DNA of 64,000 nucleotides from Hyalangium versicolor (GTDB lineage: Bacteria; Myxococcota; Myxococcia; Myxococcales; Myxococcaceae). Within the stretch, counting starts at the first letter, position 1. Every line of letters starts with the position of its first letter. The translations under genes and the position numbers were made by a program. Under the pieces are notes generated by a model. The model searched no databases, was not told where the DNA came from, and worked only from the letters and a program-made list of their open reading frames with translations. The stretch is taken from the NCBI RefSeq assembly GCF_020103695.1, contig NZ_JAHXBF010000008.1, forward strand, positions 62,001 through 126,000, in the 5' to 3' direction. Shown here in pieces: positions 34,208 through 42,484 of this stretch.

Positions 34208-34856
34208 CGCCATCGCGGAGGACGGCTCTTCAGACACAGACCCAGGCAAGCAGTCACGAGGGAACGAGGGCCGGGCGCACTTCGAGGACGAAGTGGCGCC
34301 GCTCATGCCCCAACTCCACCGGCTCTGCCTGACGCTGTGTCGCGAGAGACAGGAGGCGGAGGATCTGCTCCAGGACGCGCTGGTGCGTGCCTATCTGCAT
34401 CGAGATTCCTTCCAAGGAAGGGGGTCCCTCCTGGGCTGGTTATGCGGCATCATCCGCAATCAATTCGTCGAGAACCGGCGCGCGGTGGCCCGGCGCCGCT
34501 CCTTGTTGGAGACGGTGCTCACGGGGGCTTCCTCGGTGCTCGGCTCGCTCTTCACGGGGGGCGCCGAGCAGCCGGATCCGGAGGTCCAACTGGGACACTC
34601 CGAGCAGGCGGCGTTGCTGCTCCGGTGTCTGCACGCATTGCCCGAGAAGTTCCGACTGGTGGTGCTTTTGTGTGACGTCGAGGAGCTGGGATACGAAGAA
34701 GTGTCTTCGATCCTGGGCGTGCCGGTGGGGACGGTGAAGAGCCGCCACTTTCGAGGACGCTCCCAGCTGAGCGCCGCCTTCAAGTCCTTTCAGGTTCCAG
34801 CACCGCACGAGGAGCGTGCAGAGGAGGAAGTCCGTGAGCTCGCGCGACGACAATAA
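34194..34856 (+). CDS. ECF-type RNA polymerase sigma factor
   Basis: A 220-residue sigma factor. Region 2 is at about 35-105 (CRERQEAEDLLQDALVRAYLH, then LLGWLCGIIRNQFVENRR), and region 4 at about 140-195 (LPEKFRLVVLLCDVEELGYEEVSSILGVP, GTVKSRHFRGRS). It has no region 1.1 or 3, as expected for the ECF class. The last 23 bp overlap the next gene, a membrane protein that should hold it inactive. It is divergent from sulP-dabA-dabB-nuoM-like with mirrored GGAACC sites between them, so carbon uptake genes may be its targets. The signal it responds to is unknown. Confidence 0.9.
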   Translation: MRARNAIAEDGSSDTDPGKQSRGNEGRAHFEDEVAPLMPQLHRLCLTLCRERQEAEDLLQDALVRAYLHRDSFQGRGSLLGWLCGIIRNQFVENRRAVARRRSLLETVLTGASSVLGSLFTGGAEQPDPEVQLGHSEQAALLLRCLHALPEKFRLVVLLCDVEELGYEEVSSILGVPVGTVKSRHFRGRSQLSAAFKSFQVPAPHEERAEEEVRELARRQ

Positions 34857-35466
34857 CCTTCCACCCCTGCCGGAGGCTGCCCGCTTCGCCATCTCGGCGT
34901 TCCGCACGGAACATCCTTCGCCTCATCATCAGGCGTCCATCCACGCGGCACTTCAGGCGGCGGAAGCCCGGAGGAGGCTCCAACCTGCTCAGCCCGTGAA
35001 GGCACCGGAGCATCGAGGACGCTCCCACCGAGGCCTCTGGGTGATGGGGGCTGCGCTGGCGTGCATGCTGGTGACCGTGGGCATGGATGGGTCGGGCGCC
35101 TGTAACACGACGCACGCGGTGCGGGAGTCCCTCCCCCAGCGGGAGCTCGCCTTCGAGCTCCCCGAGGGTGGGGGATGGGTGGCCTTGCCGTGGACACTGG
35201 CGCGGCACCCCGAGGGCACGGCCCAGGTGATGCTGGAGACGCCGGCCGAGCTGAACTTCCACCAACACTCCGCGCACATGCCCACGGTGCAGCTCGTGAG
35301 CTGCGAGGGCGAGCGGTGTCTGCACCAGTTCACCGCCCCCACGGGCAAGGAGGCCGAGCCCCTGCGCGTGCGGATTGCCGATCCCGGGCGCTACGTGTTC
35401 AACGTCTCCTACGCCTTGAAGGCGCGGCACATCGAAGAGACCTTCGTGGTGAGGGCGGTGCGATGA
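34834..35466 (+). CDS. Membrane-anchored putative anti-sigma factor
   Basis: A 210-residue protein. GTG 34834 is chosen because GGAGGAAG ends 3-4 nt upstream; the GTG at 34816 has no site. A cytoplasmic N-terminus of about 70 residues precedes one hydrophobic segment (WVMGAALACMLVTVGM), then an outer domain of about 120 residues with two cysteines (SCEGERC) and a likely all-beta fold (LRVRIADPGRYVFNV). It overlaps the sigma gene, the position of an anti-sigma factor, but the usual zinc-binding HxxxCxxC motif is absent. The family is not recognised; the anti-sigma role is inferred from position and topology. Confidence 0.65.
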   Translation: MSSRDDNNLPPLPEAARFAISAFRTEHPSPHHQASIHAALQAAEARRRLQPAQPVKAPEHRGRSHRGLWVMGAALACMLVTVGMDGSGACNTTHAVRESLPQRELAFELPEGGGWVALPWTLARHPEGTAQVMLETPAELNFHQHSAHMPTVQLVSCEGERCLHQFTAPTGKEAEPLRVRIADPGRYVFNVSYALKARHIEETFVVRAVR

Positions 35467-35735
35467 GGCTCTCACGGGAGCACTTCCTCGCGGAGCGCGA
35501 GCTGCCGGCTCGGGAGTCCCTGCCGGTGGCGGAGGAGCAGGGGACGGGGCCCGTGCTGTGGCTCCGGTTGCTCGTGGCGCTCGCGCGAGCGCTGGTGCTG
35601 CTCTTCATGCCGCTGATTGCGTTCGGCCTGGGTGTCGTGGTGGGTCGCCGGTTCGACAATGCCTGGGCCATGCTCGGCACCGTCGCCGTGTGCTTCGTCG
35701 CGGGAGGAATCCTGGCTCCCGGCGAGCCGCTGTAG
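35463..35735 (+). CDS. Small membrane protein, third gene of the sigma operon
   Basis: A 90-residue protein with two hydrophobic segments (LWLRLLVALARALVLLFMPL and MLGTVAVCFVAGGILAPG) around GRRFDN. Its ATG overlaps the stop codon of the putative anti-sigma gene as ATGA, so it is translationally coupled and belongs to the operon. The function is unknown; an accessory to the anti-sigma complex is possible. Confidence 0.7.
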   Translation: MRLSREHFLAERELPARESLPVAEEQGTGPVLWLRLLVALARALVLLFMPLIAFGLGVVVGRRFDNAWAMLGTVAVCFVAGGILAPGEPL

Positions 35736-35744
35736 GCCGCCCCT

Positions 35745-36620
35745 TTACCGCTCCGAGCCTGGGAACTCCCGTGGCTCCAGCACGAACAACGTCCCCGGGC
35801 TGTCGAGGAACTTCCGTTCTCTCCAGCGGGGCCCCCGGATCTTCACGTGGCGCCGTTGCCACTCCGCGGTGTGGCCCTTGGCGAAGCGGGCCCCGGTCTT
35901 CCTCAGGTATTCCAGCAGGCCGGAGAACAGCTCGAAGGTGTCGTACGCCTCGGTCTCGTTCCGGGCGTGCCACGCCAGATCCGGCAGCCCCATCCTCGGG
36001 GCGCCATAGGTCCGCAGCCACACGCCCTCCACTCCAGGCACCTGCAGCTTCACGAAGCCCACATAGAGGGCGGTGAGGGGCATCGTCCGCAGCAGGTCCA
36101 GCAGATCCTCGTCCTTGTCTGGGAGGAGCGGGTGCGTCGGGAACGAGGTGTGAGCGCTCTCATTCAGCACGAGGATCGCCCCCTGCTTCGCCAGCGCCAC
36201 GGCCACCAGCGCCAGCGCCACGTACTGCTCCAGGGGGTCCTGCTCCTCTCCCACGTAGAAGAGCAGAGCGTGCGCGGTGTGGGCCCGGGCCTGGGTTTTC
36301 AGCTCCGCCGAGTAGTGGGCCGGCGCAACGCATTGCTCGAGCGTCGGGGTGGGCATGCGCACTCCGAAGAGCACCACCTGCACCGCATGCTTCTCCCAGC
36401 GAGCCACGCCGACCTCGGCTCCCATGGCGGTGCTCGCCCGGGAGTCCGGCTCGAAGCGGGCCTGGGACAGTGAGGGGTGGAAGCCTCGAAGTGCCTCCGT
36501 CAGTGCCTGGGCATCCAGCCGCAGCTTGCTGGGGAACAGGAGCTGAAGGCTCAACGGGCTCACGCGACGCGGGGGCCCGGACACCTTGTGCCAGCCGAAG
36601 AGACGATCGAAGAAGCCCAT
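35745..36620 (-). CDS. DUF4261-domain protein
   Basis: A 291-residue protein starting MGFFDRLFGW; a longer in-frame start at 36698 would add a Pro/Ser-rich stretch. The body matches DUF4261: RWEKHAVQVVLFG, then AVALAKQGAILVLNES, then MPLTALYVGFVKLQVPG and GVWLRTYGAPRMGLPDLA. Such proteins are cytoplasmic, of unknown function and often sit in accessory regions near kinases or immunity genes. It is single, in a 241-bp leader gap from the LLM gene in which I see no other feature. Confidence 0.75.
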   Translation of the reverse strand: MGFFDRLFGWHKVSGPPRRVSPLSLQLLFPSKLRLDAQALTEALRGFHPSLSQARFEPDSRASTAMGAEVGVARWEKHAVQVVLFGVRMPTPTLEQCVAPAHYSAELKTQARAHTAHALLFYVGEEQDPLEQYVALALVAVALAKQGAILVLNESAHTSFPTHPLLPDKDEDLLDLLRTMPLTALYVGFVKLQVPGVEGVWLRTYGAPRMGLPDLAWHARNETEAYDTFELFSGLLEYLRKTGARFAKGHTAEWQRRHVKIRGPRWRERKFLDSPGTLFVLEPREFPGSER

Positions 36621-36861
36621 GCCCGTGCCTGGAGCGCCTGTCCGGAACTCTGGCAGAGACAGGGAGGGTTGAGGAGGGACGCGAGACGATGGCTGCATGC
36701 GTCAATCCTCCCGAGCGAGCCGTGGGCTCTCTTCACACACGGACAAGGTTCAGTAGCGGATTCTCGGGGCCGGAGCAAACCCCGGGCTGAGCGGTTCGGG
36801 GTTCCCTGGTGCCGGTTCGCTCTTCCGGGCCATCAGTGCTGCTTCATTCCTCTGCGGCCTT

Positions 36862-38046
36862 TCACTTCGGATCGAACACTGGGATCAGGTGCTCTCCGAC
36901 AAGCCGGATGCTCTTCATGATGTGCTCGTGGGGCAGGTGGCCAAGTTGTTGGAAGCACATCAGGCGGTCGATACCGATGTCCTGGTAACGCTGCATCTTC
37001 TTACGGCACGACGCGACGTCGCCGATGATCACCGAGGCGTCGGCGCTGAGGGTCTCGTACACCTCCTCATTCGAGACTGGCTCGCCCGCCATCATTCGAT
37101 CGAGCATCAGTGTCAGGGGGCTCTTGGGCAGGGCGGCCTTCTGCGCGGCGAGCCGCGCATACGCGGCGAGTGGGCTGCCCGGGTCTCGCCCGACCGCCGC
37201 TGCCATCTCGTCGATCGTGCGCGTCATGATCTCGCGTGCCTCGAAGAACGTGAAGATCATATTGATGTACCAGGCCGCCGCCGCCGCGGCGCCGTGCTCG
37301 ATGGCCTCGCGCTCGGTCTCCGCGCAGTGCACGAACGTGAACAGCGCGACCTGATTGTTGACGGTCTCGCCCACCGGTTTGCAGCGTTGGATTTCGGCGC
37401 GATACACCCCGAGCATCTCCACGATCGCTTGGATGGGCGTCGCTATCGTGGTGAGCAGCACGCCCACGCCGTTGCGTCCGGCCTGCTCGAACCCGCTGGG
37501 CGTGACGGCCGCCTGCCACAGCCGCGGGTGGGGCTTCTGCAGCGGCTTGGGGACCACCGTGGCGTCCTTGATCGTGAAGTCAGGGCTGTTCCACGAGAAG
37601 CGCTCCTGCGTCCACATCTTCGGGATCATCTCGAAGGCCTGTTGCAGTTGCCGGCGGGCGTCGTCGGCCTCGATGCCGAACACGCGCCACTCGGGGACGG
37701 ACGCGCGCGCGAGGCCCAGCTCGAGCCGGCCTTCGCTGAGGTGATCGAGAAACGCCGCGCGCTCGGCGATCCGGAGCGGGTGGTTGATCCGGATGGGCGC
37801 GAGCACGGCCGAGTGCCCGACACGCATCTGGCGCGTCGAACGCGCGATCGCGGTGAGCATCAGCTCCGGAGCCGAGCTGTAGCTGAACTGGGGCGCGGCG
37901 TGGTGCTCGACTTGCCACCAGCAACCGTAGCCGAGTTCGTCCGCGAGCTGCGCCTGGGCGAGTGTCTCGAGGATCAGCGTGTGCTCCTGGCCTTCGCCGA
38001 AGAACTGCTTCGGCTTGATCATCTCGCAGAACATGTCGATCTTCAT
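36862..38046 (-). CDS. Luciferase-like (LLM) flavin-dependent oxidoreductase
   Basis: A 394-residue protein of the bacterial luciferase-like monooxygenase family: MKIDMFCEM...LADELGYGCWWQVEHH at the N-terminus, SYSSAPELMLTAIARSTRQMRVG, then RAAFLDHLSEGRLELGLAR, all typical of the (beta/alpha)8 FMN/F420 fold. A late segment IIGDVASCRKKMQRYQDIGID is the family's dosage helix region. It uses reduced flavin and O2 on an unknown substrate. It starts 39 bp after the kinase-like gene on the same strand and may be co-transcribed with it. Confidence 0.88.
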   Translation of the reverse strand: MKIDMFCEMIKPKQFFGEGQEHTLILETLAQAQLADELGYGCWWQVEHHAAPQFSYSSAPELMLTAIARSTRQMRVGHSAVLAPIRINHPLRIAERAAFLDHLSEGRLELGLARASVPEWRVFGIEADDARRQLQQAFEMIPKMWTQERFSWNSPDFTIKDATVVPKPLQKPHPRLWQAAVTPSGFEQAGRNGVGVLLTTIATPIQAIVEMLGVYRAEIQRCKPVGETVNNQVALFTFVHCAETEREAIEHGAAAAAAWYINMIFTFFEAREIMTRTIDEMAAAVGRDPGSPLAAYARLAAQKAALPKSPLTLMLDRMMAGEPVSNEEVYETLSADASVIIGDVASCRKKMQRYQDIGIDRLMCFQQLGHLPHEHIMKSIRLVGEHLIPVFDPK

Positions 38047-38085
38047 GCGTGAGCCTGCCTCGGTTGGGTGGACGTGGTGGGCATG

Positions 38086-39237
38086 TTACCAGCTTGGCTG
38101 GTGCCGCATGCTCTGCCCGCGACGACGAGAACGCCTCAAGCCCTGCTCGATCAGGGCTTCGCCCGCCTGGGTCTTCAGACGCTTCAGCTCGGCCGCTGCC
38201 TCGCTCTTGCCGAATTGTCCCCCGAGCCAACGGCGCAGGTCCGTCTCCAACTCTCCTGCCGTCTGGTAGCGCGCGGCTTTCGAGCGCTGAAGGAGCTTGC
38301 TCAGGGGCGTGCGCAGCATCTCGGGCAGGCCCGCCATGACCGCCTCCACGTCTTCTGGCGTGTAGGTCGCCGCACGCCAGATCGTCTGCTCGACCGCGGC
38401 GCCACAACCGGCTAGCCGGGCGCGCTTGATCGCACGCTTCACGCGGTCGACCTGCCGCTTGGACAGGGCTGCCTTCGCCGCGTCGGAGACCCCCATATCG
38501 GTATCGAGCAGGTTCTTTCCCGTGGCCATTTCGAGCATGACGAGCCCGAGCGCGAAGAGATCCGAGCGTGCGTCCACCCGACCGCCGAGAAGCATCTCCG
38601 GCGATGCGAAGTAGGTATCCCCCTTCGGACGACGGACGGTGGAGACGACGCGGCCCGGCAGCGTGGAGAGTGCCAGCCCGAAGTCGGAGACCTGAACCCG
38701 GCCTTCCCAATCCACGAAGAAGTGACTCAGATCGATCGCCCGGTGGACGATGCCAAGCGGGTGCCCCTTCTCGTTCTTCGCTGAGTGCGCGTGCTCCAGG
38801 GCGCTCGCCACTGCGGCGCCGACATACACCGCGAAGAAGGGCGAGAACCAGCGGTCGCACTGCTGAACGATCCCGAGCAGCTCAGCCAGATCCTGCCCTG
38901 TGGGATGGTCGGTGACGACGTACCAGGCTGCTTCGGTCTTGTGCAGCCCGTGAACACGGAGGATGCCGGGGTGCTGAAGGTAGGTCGCGAGCCGCACTTG
39001 CTCTTCGAGCTTGGCCCGCGCCTTGGCGACTCGTATCCACTCTGGGTCGTTGCCCAGCCCCACCGCCTTGAGGAGCACCTTCCCTTCAGGGTGCCCTTCT
39101 GGCGAGCGACGACGCGCTACAAACAGGCTCAGGCCGTGATGCGCCTCGCCCAGGTCTTCGCGGAACTCGTAGGAAACCCCATCCCCGTCGGAGAACAGAA
39201 TCGCCCCCTTGGGAAGCTTGAACTCGATGGCCGCCAT
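38086..39237 (-). CDS. Ser/Thr kinase-like protein lacking the HRD aspartate (likely pseudokinase)
   Basis: A 383-residue cytoplasmic protein with a kinase fold: ATP lysine Lys57 (VLLKAVG), gatekeeper region VVTDHPTGQDLAELLG, and a metal motif SDFGLAL with Asp185. The catalytic loop, however, reads HRAIDLSH (165-172) instead of HRDLKPxN: the base Asp is Ala167 and the Mg-binding Asn is His172. The glycine loop is also weak. Phosphotransfer should be lost or very low unless Asp169 substitutes. The activation loop has GDTYFASPEML in place of GTxxYMAPE. GGAGGAG supports the ATG. It lies between the LLM oxidoreductase and a canonical kinase and may regulate that kinase. Confidence 0.85.
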   Translation of the reverse strand: MAAIEFKLPKGAILFSDGDGVSYEFREDLGEAHHGLSLFVARRRSPEGHPEGKVLLKAVGLGNDPEWIRVAKARAKLEEQVRLATYLQHPGILRVHGLHKTEAAWYVVTDHPTGQDLAELLGIVQQCDRWFSPFFAVYVGAAVASALEHAHSAKNEKGHPLGIVHRAIDLSHFFVDWEGRVQVSDFGLALSTLPGRVVSTVRRPKGDTYFASPEMLLGGRVDARSDLFALGLVMLEMATGKNLLDTDMGVSDAAKAALSKRQVDRVKRAIKRARLAGCGAAVEQTIWRAATYTPEDVEAVMAGLPEMLRTPLSKLLQRSKAARYQTAGELETDLRRWLGGQFGKSEAAAELKRLKTQAGEALIEQGLRRSRRRGQSMRHQPSW

Positions 39238-39348
39238 GCTGGCTCCTCCTGTCGCTCACGCGGGCACCATGCCAGCGCGAGACAAGTCCATCTTACCCAA
39301 GAGATGGGGTCAGTGGTGAACGTCGTGCCAGGTTGGATGGGGCTCCGC

Positions 39349-41148
39349 TCAGGGCCACCAGTCCACGACATATCCAACAGCCTCATTGGGTGCTCTCGCG
39401 GCACCGTCTTTCAGCTCGTCGGCCTCGGTTGCGACGATAAAGCAAACGGGTAGCTCGTCCTGCTGCGGCAGCTTGACCCGCTCATACTTTACGAAGATTC
39501 GGCCCGGCCTGCCGCTCTCCCGCTTCTCGGGGGAGATGTAGACCTTCCCGCCAAGGAACCGCGTACCTGAAGAGATCTTTTTGGCCTGCGTCGGATCGAG
39601 GCCGTCGGGGACAACCCCAACAACGGTGTCGCCCGCGCGATACCAGTGGTCCCCCCAATCGCCGTACCGGTCATCGAGCACAACGCTAAAGCGCTGAGAT
39701 TCTCCCCAGCGGAGACGCTTGCGCGTTGCGACTGCGCCCTCTGGGCAGGTGAATGGCTCGGGCCTGACCTGGGCTCCGGTGCACCCGGTGGCGAGGGCAC
39801 ACGCGATCGGCACGACTTTGCGCAGGTCCGAGCCGGGGGAGGCCTTCTGCCGACGTGATTGCTTCGGATCTTCGGGTGGCTGAGTCTTCACGGTTGAACC
39901 TTCCTCCGGTACGGGGGCGGGTGTTGGCAAGGTGCCCACCACAGGCGCGGGGGCGAGGGGTGACATATCAGGGGCGGGCGCCACGGATGGGTCGACACCT
40001 GAGGCGCTCGGCGTACCGGCGGCGATCGGCGTGGCGGGCGGCTCAACCGCATGGGGATGGTCCCAGAGAGCCACGACAGCAGTGAGTACGGCGGCGGCAG
40101 CCGCGCCCGCTGCGAGCACCTTCCCCGAGTGGCTGACGCGAGCAAACACCTTGCCGGGCCATGCCCGCAGCTTGCTCGAGCTGGGCTTCCTACCCGCCTG
40201 TCCCCTACCTGCGGGTAGCTCGGGCTGGCGCTGCTCTGAGGGAGGATGGGCGGGCGCCATGTAGTCCGCTCCCGGGTGTGCCACGAGTTCCGCCAACTCG
40301 CGTTCAAGCACCTCGGTATCCACCGGGCGCCTCTCGGGGTCGCGTGACAGCAGGCTCTCGACGAGGTCGCTCAGCGCTGCGGGAACGCGAGCGTTCAGGC
40401 TTCGCGCGGGGGCAGGCGGGTCGAGGGGGCTGTTCAGCGTCTCGCGCGGGCGCGCTTCTGTTGGCCGCGGATCCGTCAGCAATTCGTAGAGCATCGCGCC
40501 GAAGGCGAAGATCTCGTCGGCCACCTGGAAGGCGTACCGGGCCCGGTGCTCGTCTCTGTGCTCGCGCAGGAATGTGAATTGCTCAGGCGCGCGGAAACGG
40601 TCCGTTCCAGGGGGCAGACCGCTCTCGGTCAGATCCGCCGCTTGTGTGTAGGTAGCACAGGTAAAATCAATGATGATCGGCTCGCCGTCGCTCTTTCGGA
40701 TCAGGACGTTCACGAGCTTCAAATCCCGGTGAAGGATGCCCTTGCGGTGCATGTACGTCAGGGCGGAGGCAAGCTTCACGAACACGCGCAGAACTTCGTG
40801 GAATGTGGGGTGCTTCTTCTCCAACCACTCGCCGAGCGTCCAGCCATCCACGTACTCCAGCGCGACATACACATTGCCAGCTTCCGCATAGCCATACCCG
40901 AGCGCCTTGATGATGTTCGGATGGCCCGGCTCCATCAACAGCAGCAGGGCCGTCAATTCACGCATCGCCCGCGCATGAGTCTGCCTTTCGTCGCCGCTGG
41001 CATCGCGGTGCCGCGCTACCTTGAGCGCTCGGAGTTGCCCATCCTTCTGCGTGAGGTAGACGACCGCGAAGCCTCCATTGCCGAGTTCCCGCAGGACGTG
41101 CCAACCATCAATCACGCTGCCGGAAGGCAGCCTGAGAAGAGTCTTCAT
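39349..41148 (-). CDS. Membrane Ser/Thr protein kinase with C-terminal outer domain
   Basis: A 599-residue Hanks kinase. The glycine loop is GNGGFA (23-28), the ATP lysine is Lys43 and the catalytic loop HRDLKLVN is at 140-147. The Mg motif is DFT (161-163) rather than DFG, followed by GTDRFRAPEQF. After a proline-rich linker comes one membrane helix (about 345-365, AAGAAAAAVLTAVVAL), then a Pro/Thr/Ala-rich stalk and a C-terminal beta-rich domain (about 475-599) outside the membrane that may sense envelope signals. GGAGGA supports the ATG, which overlaps the DUF2381 stop as ATGA. The pair DUF2381-kinase is a recurring myxobacterial arrangement. Confidence 0.9.
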   Translation of the reverse strand: MKTLLRLPSGSVIDGWHVLRELGNGGFAVVYLTQKDGQLRALKVARHRDASGDERQTHARAMRELTALLLLMEPGHPNIIKALGYGYAEAGNVYVALEYVDGWTLGEWLEKKHPTFHEVLRVFVKLASALTYMHRKGILHRDLKLVNVLIRKSDGEPIIIDFTCATYTQAADLTESGLPPGTDRFRAPEQFTFLREHRDEHRARYAFQVADEIFAFGAMLYELLTDPRPTEARPRETLNSPLDPPAPARSLNARVPAALSDLVESLLSRDPERRPVDTEVLERELAELVAHPGADYMAPAHPPSEQRQPELPAGRGQAGRKPSSSKLRAWPGKVFARVSHSGKVLAAGAAAAAVLTAVVALWDHPHAVEPPATPIAAGTPSASGVDPSVAPAPDMSPLAPAPVVGTLPTPAPVPEEGSTVKTQPPEDPKQSRRQKASPGSDLRKVVPIACALATGCTGAQVRPEPFTCPEGAVATRKRLRWGESQRFSVVLDDRYGDWGDHWYRAGDTVVGVVPDGLDPTQAKKISSGTRFLGGKVYISPEKRESGRPGRIFVKYERVKLPQQDELPVCFIVATEADELKDGAARAPNEAVGYVVDWWP

Positions 41149-42011
41149 GGCTTGTCCTCCGCTACGGGCCTGGGAAGGTTCGCACGCGGAATCACCAGGC
41201 TCCGCCCATCAGCCCCGCGCACTTTCAGCGAGAAGACAAGTCCTGCGCTTGGGGGCGGCTCGTCTGCGACGACGAGAACCCGCAGTCGATCCCCGGGGGC
41301 ACTCGGCTCTTCTTGAACGGTTACGACACGTGCCTGCAGCGTGACTCCATTCTTGCCGCTCAACGTCGCGTCAAGTGGCGAAAAGAGCGGGTGGCCGGGA
41401 GCATTGCGGATCGTCACGTCGAAGAGCACCCACCCGTTGCCGCGATAGGAGACGCCCTCTTTCATTTCCAGCCCCTGTCCACTGTCCACTGCGTGTTCAA
41501 TGGATGCGGTCTGAACGCCGCGCTTGTTCACGTACTCCTTCAGCACAAAATCTTCCGGCAAGGGGGCAGTGCGCTGCACTTCGGCCGGGCAGGGCGCGTG
41601 TGGCAGCTCGGGTCGCGCCACGTCGATCCGCGTGTCCACCGCGGCCGGGTCCATGACGAGCACGAACGCAGCCCGAGCGGGCGCCTTTCCATCCGCGAAG
41701 AAGACCTCGAGCTCGTGCCGCTCGCCGGCTTGGTAGTCCTCCGTGGCTTGAACCACGATCGAGCGCTCGCCCACGTCCAGAACCCGAATCCGGGATTCAT
41801 CGACCGAGAGAGTTTTCTTGAGGATCAGCGTGGGGAACCACAGGAACGTGAGCGTGTCCGGTGCGACGTGGAGCTCGGGCAGAGGCTCGGCAGGTGAGCC
41901 GGCGACTGTGACCGCCCGTTCTCGCTTCGCCCGACTCACTTCCGTCTCTCCTCGCGCGACGGTGCTCACAAGGAGCAGGAGCGCAAGGGCCAATCTATCA
42001 GGTTGGGACAA
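41145..42011 (-). CDS. DUF2381 (TIGR02268) secreted protein coupled to a kinase
   Basis: A 288-residue protein. The start is decided by a perfect AGGAGGT (42027-42021) nine nt before TTG 42011; the upstream in-frame GTG at 42038 would make that site coding. The N-terminus is a signal peptide (MSQPDRLALALLLLVSTVARG). The body has the features of the Myxococcus paralogous family TIGR02268: an early beta domain ending in a DAGERHEL-like strand, EYVNKRGVQ, then GWVLFDVTIRN and a final strand GLVFSLKVRGADGRSL. Its stop overlaps the kinase ATG, so the periplasmic protein and the membrane kinase are made together and probably interact. Confidence 0.85.
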   Translation of the reverse strand: MSQPDRLALALLLLVSTVARGETEVSRAKRERAVTVAGSPAEPLPELHVAPDTLTFLWFPTLILKKTLSVDESRIRVLDVGERSIVVQATEDYQAGERHELEVFFADGKAPARAAFVLVMDPAAVDTRIDVARPELPHAPCPAEVQRTAPLPEDFVLKEYVNKRGVQTASIEHAVDSGQGLEMKEGVSYRGNGWVLFDVTIRNAPGHPLFSPLDATLSGKNGVTLQARVVTVQEEPSAPGDRLRVLVVADEPPPSAGLVFSLKVRGADGRSLVIPRANLPRPVAEDKP

Positions 42012-42158
42012 AGGTGCGTGACCTCCTGGATTGAGCACGCTACCATCGCCCGTGCCTGCACAGGGGGCTCAGCCGCTTGGCCTGGCTTCTCCCAGAGCTG
42101 CTCGCCGGGCTCCAGCGAGCGGCTCGCGCCGACCGGATCGCCCAGCGCTTGCCCACGC

Positions 42159-42362
42159 TCAGTGAACCAGGAACCGACACTCACAGGAAGTGGCGTCGAC
42201 GATTCCGTGAGGAGTCCCCGGTCGCTTCTCCAGACACCACGGGCACGCGAGCTGAGTGGACGCGGGCCGCAGCATGGTGCTGAGGAACAGATGGAGGCAG
42301 CCCGCGCAGCGGGCATAGCCCGGGCGCGGAGTCGACAGGGTATTGCTCGGTGCGCGATCCAC
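42159..42362 (-). CDS. Possible small zinc-ribbon protein
   Basis: A 67-residue frame with RCAGC and CPWC 27 residues apart, the layout of a zinc ribbon, plus a Cys-rich end CECRF. About three quarters of third codon positions are G or C, in line with coding sequence here. It lies upstream of the DUF2381 gene on the same strand, 147 bp away, and nothing else explains this gap (the remainder of 42012-42484 holds no other convincing gene). No good ribosome site is seen at its ATG, so the start may differ. Confidence 0.4.
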   Translation of the reverse strand: MDRAPSNTLSTPRPGYARCAGCLHLFLSTMLRPASTQLACPWCLEKRPGTPHGIVDATSCECRFLVH

Positions 42363-42484
42363 ACCTCCACGTGCCGTTAACGCATGATCACCCCCACGTT
42401 TCCAACCTGCACCACCGGCACCCGCACTGGAAGTCGTGAACGCGCCCGGGCAGGTCTCCTTACGGCCAGAGGTCAGTCACCTCG

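Noticed and set aside
41966..42370. 134-codon minus-strand frame over the DUF2381 start
   Set aside because: It overlaps the DUF2381 start, has no domain or ribosome site and has shadow-like composition.
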